From positions 1 to 64,000 of the forward strand of contig JAHBXC010000003.1 of the NCBI GenBank assembly GCA_019636675.1: 64,000 nucleotides of DNA, written 5' to 3'. The notes under the pieces are model-generated. The model was not told where the DNA came from. It searched no databases and was given only the letters and a program-made list of their open reading frames with translations. The DNA comes from Phycisphaeraceae bacterium. Its GTDB lineage: Bacteria; Planctomycetota; Phycisphaerae; Phycisphaerales; UBA1924. Below, piece after piece: positions 9,155-21,272 of the stretch. The first letter of the stretch is position 1; the number at the start of each line of letters is the position of its first letter. A program made the position numbers and the translations under genes.

Positions 9155-9189
9155 CCTGCTCCCCACTCCCTGCTCCCTGCTCCCTATTC
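9155..9189. repeat. Heptanucleotide array 1 (CCTGCTC type)
   Basis: Five consecutive 7-base units read CCTGCTC, CCCACTC, CCTGCTC, CCTGCTC, CCTATTC. The array ends where the rpsI terminator T-tract (read on the minus strand) begins. Confidence 0.85.
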
Positions 9190-9220
9190 AAAAAGAAAAC
9201 CGCCCTCGTTGCGAGGGCGG
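9190..9220 (-). terminator. Rho-independent terminator of rplM-rpsI
   Basis: On the minus strand CCGCCCTCG and CGAGGGCGG form a 9-base stem with a 3-base loop, followed by TTTTCTTTTT. It lies about 30 bases after the rpsI stop. Confidence 0.9.
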
Positions 9221-9250
9221 TCGGTGAATGCGTGGATGCGGGGTTGTCGA

Positions 9251-9790
9251 TCAGCGCTTCGAGAACTGGAAGCGACGACGGGCGCCGGCCTGGCCGTACT
9301 TCTTACGCTCGACCTTGCGTGCGTCGCGGGTGAGGAAGCCCTCGTCGCGGAGCGCCTCGAAGGTGCTGGGGTCGTAGGCGACGAGCGCGCGGGCGATGGC
9401 GAGGCGGGCGGCCTGGGCCTGGCCCATGTAGCCGCCGCCGGCGAGGCGGAGCTTCACGTCCATCTTGGACTGCGTGCCGGTGATCTTGAGCGGGGCGACG
9501 ATGTCGTTGCGATCGCGCTCTTCGGAGAACATCTCTTCGACCGGGCGGGCCTTCTTGCGCGAGACGATGATCTCGATGGTGCCGGTGCCGGGCTTGATGC
9601 GAGCGCGAGCGGTGGCGGTCTTGCGACGCCCGGTGCCGTGCCACCATCCCTGCGCGTCGGGCTCCTGGGCCTGACGGGCGGGGCGGGCCTCAACGACGGG
9701 CGTGCCGCTGGCGGCGGCGAGGGCAGCGGCCGCGGCGGTGGAGCCAAGCGAGCCGCCCAGTTCACCCGAGTTCATCTGAAAGTCAGCCAT
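9251..9790 (-). CDS. rpsI: 30S ribosomal protein S9
   Basis: The C-terminal 130 residues are S9: GTGRRKTATARARIKPG, YMGQAQAARLAIARAL, and the tRNA-contacting end RRRFQFSKR. The protein is 179 residues, about 45 longer than usual. The extra N-terminus is Ala/Gly-rich and low complexity, and it is retained because MADFQMNSG is the only plausible start with good context. It follows rplM in the conserved rplM-rpsI pair and is closed by a strong terminator. Confidence 0.95.
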   Translation of the reverse strand: MADFQMNSGELGGSLGSTAAAAALAAASGTPVVEARPARQAQEPDAQGWWHGTGRRKTATARARIKPGTGTIEIIVSRKKARPVEEMFSEERDRNDIVAPLKITGTQSKMDVKLRLAGGGYMGQAQAARLAIARALVAYDPSTFEALRDEGFLTRDARKVERKKYGQAGARRRFQFSKR

Positions 9791-9888
9791 GATGCGTTGT
9801 CATCCTGCGGGAGAAGCGAGAGGCGGCGTTCTCGAAGGCGCCCATCGCGAGAGTGTTCGTTCGGTGGCGTGGAACCGGTGGAAGAGAA

Positions 9889-10323
9889 TCAGACCTCGAG
9901 GGGCTGGGGCTGCTGCGCCTGGTGGGGGTGCTCGGCGCCCTTGTAGATCTTGAGCTTCTTGAGCATCTGACGCCCGAGGATGCCCTTGGGGAGCATGCGT
10001 CGGACGGCGTCCTCGACGAGCAGCTCGGGGCGACGGTCGCGGACCTGGTTGTAGGTCTCGGCCTTCAGCCCGCCGGGGTAGCGGCTGTAGCGCATCTTGA
10101 GACGCTGCTCGCCCTTGCGCCCGGTCATCTCCACCTTGTCGGCGTTCACGATGACGACGAAGTCGCCCGTGTCCACGTGCGCGGTGTAGGACGGCTTGTG
10201 CTTGCCCATGAGGACGGTCGCGACGCTGGAGGCCATGCGCCCGAGGCGCTGCCCGTCGGCGTCGACGATGTGCCAGCCCGCGGTGAGCTGGTCCTTGTTC
10301 GTGATGAATGTGGTCTGACGCAT
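9889..10323 (-). CDS. rplM: 50S ribosomal protein L13
   Basis: The 144-residue product has L13 hallmarks: WHIVDADGQRLGRMAS, TGDFVVIVNADKVEMTGRK, and AVRRMLPKGILGRQMLKKLK. AGGAAGG lies upstream of the ATG. It is the first gene of the rplM-rpsI pair, with about 100 bases between the two. L13 is an early-assembly protein of the large ribosomal subunit. Confidence 0.96.
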   Translation of the reverse strand: MRQTTFITNKDQLTAGWHIVDADGQRLGRMASSVATVLMGKHKPSYTAHVDTGDFVVIVNADKVEMTGRKGEQRLKMRYSRYPGGLKAETYNQVRDRRPELLVEDAVRRMLPKGILGRQMLKKLKIYKGAEHPHQAQQPQPLEV

Positions 10324-10679
10324 CGCGTCTGCCTTCCTGCGGTCAAATAGGTTCGGGCGCCGGGATCAGCCCCGAGCGCGAGAGCACAATTCGTCTCGCC
10401 TGTTCACCGGCGTCGTGCCGCATGAACCGCGATCTGAGGCGGCCTGAACAGGCGTCACACGCCTGCCCGCCTCGGCCCGTCGCCCTGTCCCTCTTCGCAG
10501 AGGGCGGCTCGACACGAGCGGTTGGTTTTGGATGTCGTCCGCCCCACCGACAGACCTCCCCTCAGGGGGCCCGCCAGGCGAACCGGGAAGAGTAGACCCC
10601 AGCCCCCGGATGTCAACGCCCGGAGCATCTCGCCCCGGCGCTGGCGACAACCGGCCCCCGAACGCCGAAGATAGGAGCG
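10324..10679. other. Divergent spacer between rplM and a CPBP protease
   Basis: No gene is visible in these 356 bases. A GGAG only a few bases before 10680 serves the rightward gene, and AGGAAGG serves rplM. I could not settle a promoter on either strand. Confidence 0.5.
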
Positions 10680-12269
10680 ATGCCCACCGACCACGAGCGC
10701 CCGACCCCTTTCCAGCACCCAACCGCCCAGCCCGAGTCGCCCCTGGCCGGCTTCGACGCGACCAAACCCCTGGGCGTCCCTCGCGACCCCGGCACCGGGC
10801 TGTCGCGACTCGTCGCGACGCTGGCCGCCCTCGCGCTCATCGTGGGCGTGGTCGCGATGCAGCGCCTGGGGGCAGAGCAGAGCGCCGCGACGGCGTCGGT
10901 GGTCGAAACGGTGCCAGAGCCCGACCTGCAGGTGCTCCTGATGGGGCGCATGGCGATGGGCGTGCGCTGGCTCAGCGTCACGGGCGGGCAGCCCGTCGGG
11001 CCCAACGGCGTCGGCGTCGTGTCGCAGCTGGACGAGCTGGCGAAGTCGTCGGTGCGCGACCGGCTTCGGGCCGCGATCATCGCCGGCGAGATCCTCGGCG
11101 CGGACGAGGCCCTCTCGCGCCTCGACAACGCGTCGATCGCCGCCGACGAGATCGACCGGGACATCATCCTGCGCGCCGCGCTGCCCGAGACCGACGCGAC
11201 CGAGCGCGAGCGCCGGCGCGACGAGGTCAACCTCAAGCGACTGCCCCTGCTGCGCGCCGACATCGCGGCGCTGCGCGCGATCTATTCGTCCGACTCCGCC
11301 GCCGATGCGCCCCTGACCCCCCAGCAGCGCGAGGCGCTGCGCGATCACCACGCGTGGTTCGCCGACGTCGCCTTCGCCTGGAACCTGCCCGATGCGGAGC
11401 CCGCGCGCTCGTCGGTGCTCTCCGACGGAGCGCGCACCCTTGTCACGCTCGTGAGCGCGTTCAGCGTGGGCGTGCTCGCGCTCCTCGCCGGGTTCGTGCT
11501 CTTCATCATCGCCCTCGTCAGGATCATGACCCGGGGATTCCGTCGCGCGTACGCGCCGGCGTCGCCGGGGGGCAGCGTGTACCTCGAGACGCTCGCGCTC
11601 TTTCTCATGGGGTTCATCGTCATCAGTCTCAGCGCGGGCGCGCTCCAGCGCCTCACCGGCGCGGACCTGTCCTTCGCGCTGGTCTGGCTGCTGCTGCTCG
11701 TGCCCTTCTGGCCGCTCCTGCGCGGGCAGCCCTGGACGCACCACCGCTTCGCGCTGGGCTGGACGAGCGGTCGCGGCGTCGTTCGCGAGGTCGGCGCGGG
11801 CGTCGTCGGGTATCTCGCATGCCTGCCCATCTTCATCACGGGCGTCCTGTGCACGCTCGTGCTCAGTCTCGTGATCTCGCAGGTCCAGTCCATGCTCGGG
11901 GGCGACCCCGATGGTTCGCCCATGAGCCACCCCATCATGGACCAGCTCGCCGGCGGATCGGTCGTCACGCTCGTCGTGCTGCTCGCGCTGGCCGCGATCT
12001 GGGCGCCGCTCGCCGAAGAGACCGTGTTCCGCGGCGCGTTCTACCACCACCTGCGCGGCGCCCGGGGCGTGATCCTCGCGTCGCTGCTGACGGGGTTCGT
12101 CTTCGCGGTGATCCACCCCCAGGGCTTCGCCGCCGTCCCGGCGCTGATGTCGCTGGGCGTCTCGTTCGCGCTGCTGCGCGAGTGGCGCGGCTCGCTGATC
12201 GCGCCCATCACGGCGCACGCGCTGCACAACGGCTTCCTCGTGACAATGCTCTGGCTGGCGCTGAGCTGA
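10680..12269 (+). CDS. CPBP-family intramembrane metalloprotease
   Basis: The 529-residue product has several membrane segments. Its C-terminal domain carries the CPBP (CAAX protease/Abi) motifs EETVFRG near residue 448, FAVIHPQG and TAHALHNG, whose Glu/His residues coordinate the active-site metal in this family. Members process prenylated or membrane-inserted peptides; the substrate here is unknown. The N-terminal half (about 1-250) has one membrane segment near residues 40-60 and a soluble Arg/Ala-rich region without recognised homology. It is monocistronic, and a weak GC hairpin follows the stop. Confidence 0.85.
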   Translation: MPTDHERPTPFQHPTAQPESPLAGFDATKPLGVPRDPGTGLSRLVATLAALALIVGVVAMQRLGAEQSAATASVVETVPEPDLQVLLMGRMAMGVRWLSVTGGQPVGPNGVGVVSQLDELAKSSVRDRLRAAIIAGEILGADEALSRLDNASIAADEIDRDIILRAALPETDATERERRRDEVNLKRLPLLRADIAALRAIYSSDSAADAPLTPQQREALRDHHAWFADVAFAWNLPDAEPARSSVLSDGARTLVTLVSAFSVGVLALLAGFVLFIIALVRIMTRGFRRAYAPASPGGSVYLETLALFLMGFIVISLSAGALQRLTGADLSFALVWLLLLVPFWPLLRGQPWTHHRFALGWTSGRGVVREVGAGVVGYLACLPIFITGVLCTLVLSLVISQVQSMLGGDPDGSPMSHPIMDQLAGGSVVTLVVLLALAAIWAPLAEETVFRGAFYHHLRGARGVILASLLTGFVFAVIHPQGFAAVPALMSLGVSFALLREWRGSLIAPITAHALHNGFLVTMLWLALS

Positions 12270-12273
12270 TTCA

Positions 12274-12299
12274 GAGCCCCGGGCGGCATCACGGGGCTC
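12274..12299 (+). terminator. Weak hairpin after the CPBP protease
   Basis: GAGCCCCG (12274-12281) pairs with CGGGGCTC (12292-12299) around 10 bases. There is no T-tract, so a terminator role is uncertain. Confidence 0.35.
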
Positions 12300-12414
12300 G
12301 AACCGTCGGAGTCCATTGATCGTTGTTTCGCAGGCCTCTCACGGGGACGCGTGCGTGATCGGCATCGCCGTGCGCGCCGCGTCGCTGGCCCCGTGCTCCC
12401 GCCCGGGGCTCTGA

Positions 12415-12942
12415 TCAGCGAGGCAACCCCTCCGGGTGCAGGAAGCTGAGGTGCATCGAGCAGTGCCCGAGTTGCAGTCGCAGCCACTCGTCGTGCGTCA
12501 GCGGGCCGAAGAGCGGGCTGGCGTGGGTGAACCGCTCGCCCGAACGGACGCGCCCCACCGCCGCGCGCATCGCGCTCATTCCCTCGTCGAACGACGCGCC
12601 GATCTTCGGGCCGAACGCGTCTTCCAGTCCCTTGGGGAACTTGATCCCGATGGGCGCCGGCTTGCCCGACACCGCCATCTTCTTGAAGAAGGTCTTGACG
12701 ACAAACTTCACGATGGCGGGCGGCTTCGCGTCGGGCGGGAAGCCGTCGATCGAGAGCAGCCAGGTCTTGGCGCAGTGGTGCAGGTTCTCGCCGGGCGTCC
12801 AGTTGCCGCTGGTGACGAGCGTGCCGGCGCGATGCCCGGCCTCGATGGCGTCGAGGTCGCGCGAGAGGTCGTCGAGGGAGTCGTACCGCAGCGCCCGCCG
12901 AGGCGCCGCCTTGAGTTCCTTCGGGGTCTTCTGCGCCGCCAT
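12415..12942 (-). CDS. DUF1569 (DinB-like) protein
   Basis: The 175-residue product has the conserved histidines GENLHHCAKTW and GHCSMHLSFL. These fit the DinB-like four-helix fold of DUF1569, a family frequent in planctomycetes, where such histidines can bind a metal. Function is unknown. The ATG at 12942 gives MAAQKTPKEL. It lies on the minus strand after atpD, but the atpD terminator at 13034-13058 separates the two. Confidence 0.75.
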   Translation of the reverse strand: MAAQKTPKELKAAPRRALRYDSLDDLSRDLDAIEAGHRAGTLVTSGNWTPGENLHHCAKTWLLSIDGFPPDAKPPAIVKFVVKTFFKKMAVSGKPAPIGIKFPKGLEDAFGPKIGASFDEGMSAMRAAVGRVRSGERFTHASPLFGPLTHDEWLRLQLGHCSMHLSFLHPEGLPR

Positions 12943-13033
12943 GGTGGCACGCTCCTTTCGGGGAAGCGTATCGCGTGCGAACGCAACGGTTGACTCCTGA
13001 GAGCACGCTCAACAAATGCGCACTTCCGGATAG

Positions 13034-13058
13034 AAAAAACCCCCGCTCATCGCGGGGG
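13034..13058 (-). terminator. Rho-independent terminator of atpD
   Basis: On the minus strand CCCCCGC (13046-13040 region) and GCGGGGG form a 7-base stem with a short loop, followed by six T residues. It lies just past the heptanucleotide array and ends the atpD transcript. Confidence 0.85.
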
Positions 13059-13072
13059 CTGTAAATCTCTTT

Positions 13073-13107
13073 CCTGCTGCCTGCTGCCTCTTCCCTGCTG
13101 CCTTCTT
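13073..13107. repeat. Heptanucleotide array 2 (CCTGCTG type)
   Basis: Five 7-base units read CCTGCTG, CCTGCTG, CCTCTTC, CCTGCTG, CCTTCTT. The array lies three bases beyond the atpD stop codon, between the stop and the terminator, so it is transcribed. Confidence 0.85.
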
Positions 13108-13110
13108 CGA

Positions 13111-16285
<3,175 letters not shown>

Positions 16286-16294
16286 ACCGCAGCG

Positions 16295-17704
16295 ATGACC
16301 ACACCTCCCCCTACGCTCAAAGCACTCAACGCGCGCCGCGTGGTGCTGCTCGCGCTGGGCGCATCGGCGGCGTTAGGGCTGCTGATCGTCGTGAGCGTTG
16401 CTGTGTTCGCGTACGCGAAGGTGCGCGCGCCTCGCGACCAGCCCGACCGGTACGCGTTGTTTCTCGCGTTGATGGACGAGCGCCACCCGGGCGGCGACGA
16501 CGCGCTCCGCTTCTACGAGTCGTTCCTGAGCGACGCGTCCAGCCCCCTCCTCCAACTCGGCGCCCCCGGCCAGACCGGCGACGAGATCATCAAGCACCTC
16601 CGGCACGCGACGCAGATGCTGGCGTACACCGGCTGGGACGACCCGACGCACGCGAGCGCGAGAGCGGCGCTCACAGGCGCCCTGCCCATGCTCGACGCGC
16701 TCTCGCCCCTCGTTGGCATGCCGCGTCTGCGCCCGCTCGACGAGCGTCGTGGCGACCCACAACCGGGCATGCTCGAGGCCCTGCACTACGGCAACCCATG
16801 GATAGAGACCGTGTCGGCGGTGTGGCGCCTCGCGGATATCAACACCTTCGCGATCGCGGACGCGGCGGAACGCGCCGACTGGGACGAGACACTCTCGCGC
16901 CTGCGCGTGTCGCGCGCGATCGCGGGGCACCTGGGGGGCGTGCCGCACTCCTCCACATCGATCACCGGCACGCACATCGAGATTCTCGCCGGTGTGGAGG
17001 CGGTCCGCGCCGCGCGAAACCCCAACGCCGACCTGCGCGCCGTCGAGGCGCTGATCCGCGAGATGGAGACCCCGCCGCGCTTCGACCCCGACGCCCAGCG
17101 GCTGTTCGAGGGCGAGACGCTCGTGATCCTCGACATCGCGCACGCGCGATACACGGGGCGCGCCATCTCCGTCGCGGCGGTGCTGCAGCCCGGGTTTGAC
17201 GACTTCCGCGCGCGCGTCGAGCGATTCCGTGCCGCGACGGAAGCGTGGATGCGCCTCCCCCCGGCCAGCCGCGGCGAGGGCCCGGCGTTCGACGACTACT
17301 TCGAGAAACACGATCCCCACGCCTTCCCGCCGCCGGTGGTGGAGCACTGGATGGCGCCGGGCTTCCCGATGCTGGCCCGCCGGATGTGGAGCGTCGAGAC
17401 ATACCACGCCGCCACGCTCGCGAACCTGCGCCTCGAACGCTTCCGGCGAACGCACGGGCGCCTGCCCGCCACGCTCGAGGAAGCCATGACGCGCGACCAG
17501 ACCCTCGACCCCGTCAGCGACGAACCGTTCGAGTACGAGATCAACTCCGACGGCAAGACCTATCGCCTGCTCGCCCCGCCCGGCGCGACGCACCTCAACG
17601 AGTCCGAACGCGATCTCTCGTTTGTCAGGCCCGAGATCCCCGCGTACATCACGGGCGTGCGCCCCGACCCGCTCGCGATCCCGGGTGAGCAGCCGCAGCC
17701 ATGA
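16295..17704 (+). CDS. Membrane-anchored hypothetical protein, paralogue B
   Basis: The 469-residue product has the same layout as its upstream neighbour: a cytosolic Thr/Pro-rich start, one membrane segment (about residues 17-39), a helical exported domain, and RLERFRRTHGRLPATLEEA near the C-terminus, followed by a DPVSDEPFEYEI segment typical of this family. Similarity to paralogue A outside these regions is weak by eye. This implies an old duplication or repeated recruitment of the same architecture. Function is unknown. Confidence 0.65.
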   Translation: MTTPPPTLKALNARRVVLLALGASAALGLLIVVSVAVFAYAKVRAPRDQPDRYALFLALMDERHPGGDDALRFYESFLSDASSPLLQLGAPGQTGDEIIKHLRHATQMLAYTGWDDPTHASARAALTGALPMLDALSPLVGMPRLRPLDERRGDPQPGMLEALHYGNPWIETVSAVWRLADINTFAIADAAERADWDETLSRLRVSRAIAGHLGGVPHSSTSITGTHIEILAGVEAVRAARNPNADLRAVEALIREMETPPRFDPDAQRLFEGETLVILDIAHARYTGRAISVAAVLQPGFDDFRARVERFRAATEAWMRLPPASRGEGPAFDDYFEKHDPHAFPPPVVEHWMAPGFPMLARRMWSVETYHAATLANLRLERFRRTHGRLPATLEEAMTRDQTLDPVSDEPFEYEINSDGKTYRLLAPPGATHLNESERDLSFVRPEIPAYITGVRPDPLAIPGEQPQP

Positions 17705-17743
17705 CGACGCGCGGGCGGCGTGCCGTGTGCGAGGCGACCGCCC

Positions 17744-19168
17744 TCACCCCCGCCCCATCCGCTCCGCGATCCGGAACGCCAACTCCATCGCCTGGTGGTA
17801 GTTGAGGCGCGGGTCGCAGGGGGACGCGTAGTTGCGCGTGAGGTCGGCTTCGGTCATGCCGCCGGCGCCGCCGACGCACTCGGTGACATCGTCGCCGGTG
17901 AGTTCGAAGTGGACGCCGGCCAGGGGGACGCCCGCGCCGTGGTGCAGGTCGAAGGACTGGTCGAGTTCGGCGCAGATGTCGTCGAACGAGCGGGTCTTCA
18001 CGCCGCTGGCGGTGGTCATGGTGTTCGCGTGCATGGGGTCGCAGAGCCACAGCGCGCTCACGCCCGCGTCGCGGACCGCGGCGAGCAGGCCGGGCAGCGC
18101 GCCGGCGATGCGCGACGCGCCCATGCGCGCGATGAACGCGAGGCGCCCCGGCTCGTTGCGCGGGTTGAGGGCGCGGGCGAGCGCCAGCACCTCGTCGGGC
18201 GTCGTCTTGGGGCCGACCTTCACCCCCACGGGGTTGGCGATGCCGCGGAAGAACTCGATGTGGGCGCCGTCGAGGGCGCGGGTGCGTTCGCCGATCCAGG
18301 GCATGTGGGTGGAGAGGTCGTAGTAGCCCTCGCGCCGGGGCACGCGCCGGGTCTGTGCGCTCTCGTAGGGCAGGTGGAGCCCCTCGTGGCTGGTGAAGAA
18401 CTCGACGCGCGACAACTCGTGGACGCTGTTCTCGCCGATGGCCTCCATGAAGCGGAGGGCGTTGGCGAGGTCGTCGCGCATCTTGACATACTTCGTGCGC
18501 AGCTCGGGGGTGAGGGCGGCGTGCGAGAAGAAGGAAAGGTCCCAGTATTCCGGGTGGTGGGCGTCGGCGAAGCCGCCGTCGACGAGGGAGCGGATGAAGT
18601 TGAGGGTGAGGGCGGCGTGCTGGTAGCCGGCGACGAGGAGCGCCGGGTCGGGGCGCCGGTCGTTCTCCGTGAAGGCCGCGTGGTTGATGAGGTCGCCGAA
18701 GTAGCTCGGGAGCGTTTCGGACCCTGCCGGGGTCATGCGGGTCTCGGTGAGACTGCTGCGCGGCTTGGCGTACTGGCCCGCGATGCGCCCGATGCGGACG
18801 ACGGGCTTCTTGCCGCCGTGGACGAGGACGAGGGACATCTGCAGGAGGATCTTGAGCTTGTTGGTGATGACCGAGGGGGTGCAGTCGGCGAAGGTCTCGG
18901 CGCAGTCGCCCCCCATAAGAACGAATCTCCGGCCCTGCTGGGCCTGAGCGAGCTCGCTCTTGAGGCGCTCGATCTCCCACGAGGTGACCAGAGGCGGCAG
19001 GCGGCGCAGCGTCTCGACGGCTGCGTCGAACGCGCGCTCGTCGTCGTAGCGGGGGCCGGCGGGGGCGGGCGCGTTGCGCCACGACTCTGGCGTCCACGAG
19101 TGCGCCGGGTCGTCGTGATGGTGCTGGTCGCTGTCGTTCACGGGTGTTTCAGAGGGGTGAAGGCGCAC
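17744..19168 (-). CDS. Class II 3-deoxy-7-phosphoheptulonate synthase
   Basis: The 474-residue enzyme joins phosphoenolpyruvate and erythrose 4-phosphate, the first step of the shikimate pathway. The class II (plant/mycobacterial) type is shown by MGGDCAETF with its metal-binding Cys, RIGRIAGQYAKPRSS, EFFRGIANPVGVKVGPK, and LCDPMHANTMTTASGVKTR. A His-rich N-terminus follows MRLHPSETP. A GTG ten codons in (VNDSDQHH) is an alternative start. aroC (35040) encodes the last step of the pathway elsewhere in the window, but the two are not linked in an operon. Confidence 0.93.
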   Translation of the reverse strand: MRLHPSETPVNDSDQHHHDDPAHSWTPESWRNAPAPAGPRYDDERAFDAAVETLRRLPPLVTSWEIERLKSELAQAQQGRRFVLMGGDCAETFADCTPSVITNKLKILLQMSLVLVHGGKKPVVRIGRIAGQYAKPRSSLTETRMTPAGSETLPSYFGDLINHAAFTENDRRPDPALLVAGYQHAALTLNFIRSLVDGGFADAHHPEYWDLSFFSHAALTPELRTKYVKMRDDLANALRFMEAIGENSVHELSRVEFFTSHEGLHLPYESAQTRRVPRREGYYDLSTHMPWIGERTRALDGAHIEFFRGIANPVGVKVGPKTTPDEVLALARALNPRNEPGRLAFIARMGASRIAGALPGLLAAVRDAGVSALWLCDPMHANTMTTASGVKTRSFDDICAELDQSFDLHHGAGVPLAGVHFELTGDDVTECVGGAGGMTEADLTRNYASPCDPRLNYHQAMELAFRIAERMGRG

Positions 19169-19493
19169 GGCTCGCGTCGTGATCTCGGGGCAATCGGGCG
19201 GACAGGGCGGGAACTGTATGTTGTTCGGCGCGGCGGGCGCGCAGAGGGCGGCGCCGGGGGAGCGACGGGGTCGAACATGAGCAGAAAGTGAAGAAAATTC
19301 GTGCGCGGCGCTTCAGCGATTTATGTTGGACCTGGGACAAGCCGATGGGCATCGTCGGACGGGCGTTATTCGGCGGTGAGTAGGCCGGCGCCCCCAACTC
19401 GACCCGAGCACAGACGGGCCGAGGGCACCGCATTGTGGCTGTCGCTGCGCACTGAATATGCAGCCGGCCCCTCACCCAGACACGGAGCATCCC
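19169..19493. other. Divergent spacer, no gene
   Basis: These 325 bases separate the DAHP synthase from the histone-like gene. An AT-richer pocket (19278-19335) probably holds promoters, but I found no hexamer pair that stands out. TTGTGG at 19433 with AATATG at 19455 is a weak candidate for the rightward gene. Confidence 0.4.
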
Positions 19494-20027
19494 ATGCCCA
19501 CGACTTCTCGCAGATCGTCCAAGACCCGCTCGACCCGCAAATCGACCGCCCGCAAGACCACCAAGCGCAAGACCGCTTCGAAGACCGGCGCCCGCAAGAA
19601 CACCGCCAAGAAGACCGCCAAGCGCAGCACCGCTCGCAAGACCGCGAAGCGCTCCACCGCCAAGCGCAGCACCGCGAAGCGCTCGACCGCCAAGAAGAGC
19701 ACCCGCAAGCCCGCCCGCAAGACGGCCTCCAAGACCGGCGCCCGCAAGAGCACCGCCCGGAAGACCGCCAAGCGCACGACCGCGAAGCGCAGCACCGCGA
19801 AGCGCTCGACCGCCAAGCGCACGACCGCTCGCAAGAGCGCCCCGCGCACCAGCGCGACGAAGCGCACCACGACCACCAAGTCGTCGCGCCCGGCCGCCAA
19901 GCGCACCAGCGCGAAGCGCTCGACCGCCCGCAAGACCACGAGCCCGAACCTGCGCCTCGTCGGCTCGACCCGCTTCGGCGCGTCGCGCACGACCCGCTCG
20001 CGCACCTGGGCCCGTCGCGCCGCCTGA
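19494..20027 (+). CDS. Histone H1-like Lys/Thr/Arg repeat protein
   Basis: The 177-residue product is almost entirely repeats of the form KRSTAK, ARKTAK and TASKTGARK, with very few acidic residues. This composition matches bacterial proteins resembling the C-terminal tail of eukaryotic histone H1, which bind and compact DNA. The last 30 residues (from NLRLVGSTRFGASR) lose the repeat pattern and may be a distinct tail. There is no signal peptide. The ATG at 19494 has CGGAGC before it. An upstream ATG at 19458 would add 12 non-basic residues and is less likely. A strong terminator follows. Confidence 0.8.
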   Translation: MPTTSRRSSKTRSTRKSTARKTTKRKTASKTGARKNTAKKTAKRSTARKTAKRSTAKRSTAKRSTAKKSTRKPARKTASKTGARKSTARKTAKRTTAKRSTAKRSTAKRTTARKSAPRTSATKRTTTTKSSRPAAKRTSAKRSTARKTTSPNLRLVGSTRFGASRTTRSRTWARRAA

Positions 20028-20058
20028 TCGGCCAGCGACCCCTCTCTCACGAAACACC

Positions 20059-20095
20059 GGCCGCGTCGGAGAGCATCCGACGCGGCCTGTTTTTT
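20059..20095 (+). terminator. Rho-independent terminator after the histone-like gene
   Basis: GGCCGCGTCGGA (20059-20070) and TCCGACGCGGCC (20076-20087) form a perfect 12-base stem with a 5-base loop, followed by TGTTTTTT. Confidence 0.93.
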
Positions 20096-20131
20096 CGCCC
20101 ACGGGTGGCCGGGGGCTGATACGCTTGCGTC

Positions 20132-21160
20132 ATGGCCCGCGCCGCGTCCAAACCAGCGTCTTCCGAGGTGGGCGCCCACACGCGCATCGCGGTGTACCAC
20201 GGCTCCGACCCCTTCCTGCAGGGCGAGCGGGTGCGCCAGCTGCGTGAGGCGCTGCAGGCCGCCCACGGGCCCGACGGGGTGGATGTGTTCGGCTTCGACG
20301 CGCAGTCGGCGCAGATCGCGGACGTGCTGGACGAGTGCCGCTCGTTCGACCTGATGCAGCGCCAGAAGCTGGTGGTCGTCGAGAACGCGGACAAGCTGGT
20401 GGCGGGCGACAACCGCCCCCTGATGGAGCGCTACGCCGCGGCGCCGGCCGAGCACTCGACGCTGGCGCTGAAGGCCGGGAAGTGGAACCGGGGCAACCTC
20501 GACAAACTCATCGAGAAGGTGGGCGTGATCATCAAGTGCGAGCCCCCCACGGCGGCTGACGCGGCGAAGTGGGCGTATTTCCGCGCGCAGAAGCGTCACA
20601 GGGCGGAGCTCGATCGCGACGCGGCGGTGGCGCTCGTGGAGCGCGTGGGCGCGGACCTGGGGCGGATCGACACGGAGATCGCGAAGCTGGCGTCGGCGGC
20701 GAGCGGGGACGACGCCACGCCTCGGATCACGCTGGCGCTGGTGCACGAGCTGGTGGGGCGCACGCGCGAGGACGAGGTGTGGTCGATCCAGTCGGCGATC
20801 GCGACCGGGGACGCGTCGGTGGCGCTGGGGGCTGTCCGGGACGCGATCCGGATCGCGCGCCACCCAGAGACGCTGGTGGCCTTCGCGTGCGTGGACCTGG
20901 TGAAGAAGCTGCACTCGCTGGCGTGCCTGATGGAGCAGGGCGTGCCGGCGATGCCGGCGACGAAGCGCGCCGGGTTCTGGAAGGACGGCGACGCGTTCGT
21001 GCCCCTGGCGCGCCGGGCGGGCCCGGAGCGTCTCGCGGCGCTGCTGTCGGCGGTGGTCGAGGTGGACAGGCGGAGCAAGACGGGCCTGACGGACCCGGAG
21101 ATCGGCTGCGAGGTGATGGCGGTGCGCATCGCGAGTTCGGGGGCGCGCGCCGGGGCGTGA
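20132..21160 (+). CDS. holA: DNA polymerase III delta subunit
   Basis: The 342-residue product matches the HolA clamp-loader subunit, which opens the beta clamp. It begins RIAVYHGSDPFLQGERVRQL, with the RSFDLMQRQKLVVVENADKL region and a C-terminal helical collar domain containing WSIQSAIATGD. HolA has no P-loop, consistent with what is seen here. It is monocistronic after the terminator at 20059. The ATG at 20132 is the only good start before the conserved region. Confidence 0.85.
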   Translation: MARAASKPASSEVGAHTRIAVYHGSDPFLQGERVRQLREALQAAHGPDGVDVFGFDAQSAQIADVLDECRSFDLMQRQKLVVVENADKLVAGDNRPLMERYAAAPAEHSTLALKAGKWNRGNLDKLIEKVGVIIKCEPPTAADAAKWAYFRAQKRHRAELDRDAAVALVERVGADLGRIDTEIAKLASAASGDDATPRITLALVHELVGRTREDEVWSIQSAIATGDASVALGAVRDAIRIARHPETLVAFACVDLVKKLHSLACLMEQGVPAMPATKRAGFWKDGDAFVPLARRAGPERLAALLSAVVEVDRRSKTGLTDPEIGCEVMAVRIASSGARAGA

Positions 21161-21272
21161 GCCGGGCGGGCGGGGTCGATTTCTGCGCTGCGTCTGGGAT
21201 TTCCGGGCGTTTTCTGCCGATGATGCGAGGAGACCACGGCGCGCGCGTTCCGCCGCGCCCCGACGACGAGGT

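Noticed and set aside
9042-9250. Rightward coding frames across the rpsI terminator region
   Set aside because: They are made up of repeats and terminator sequence and run on antisense to rpsI.
10455-12227. Long antisense frame opposite the CPBP protease
   Set aside because: Its composition is extremely Arg/Asp/His-rich with no family motif. It is a shadow of the real gene.
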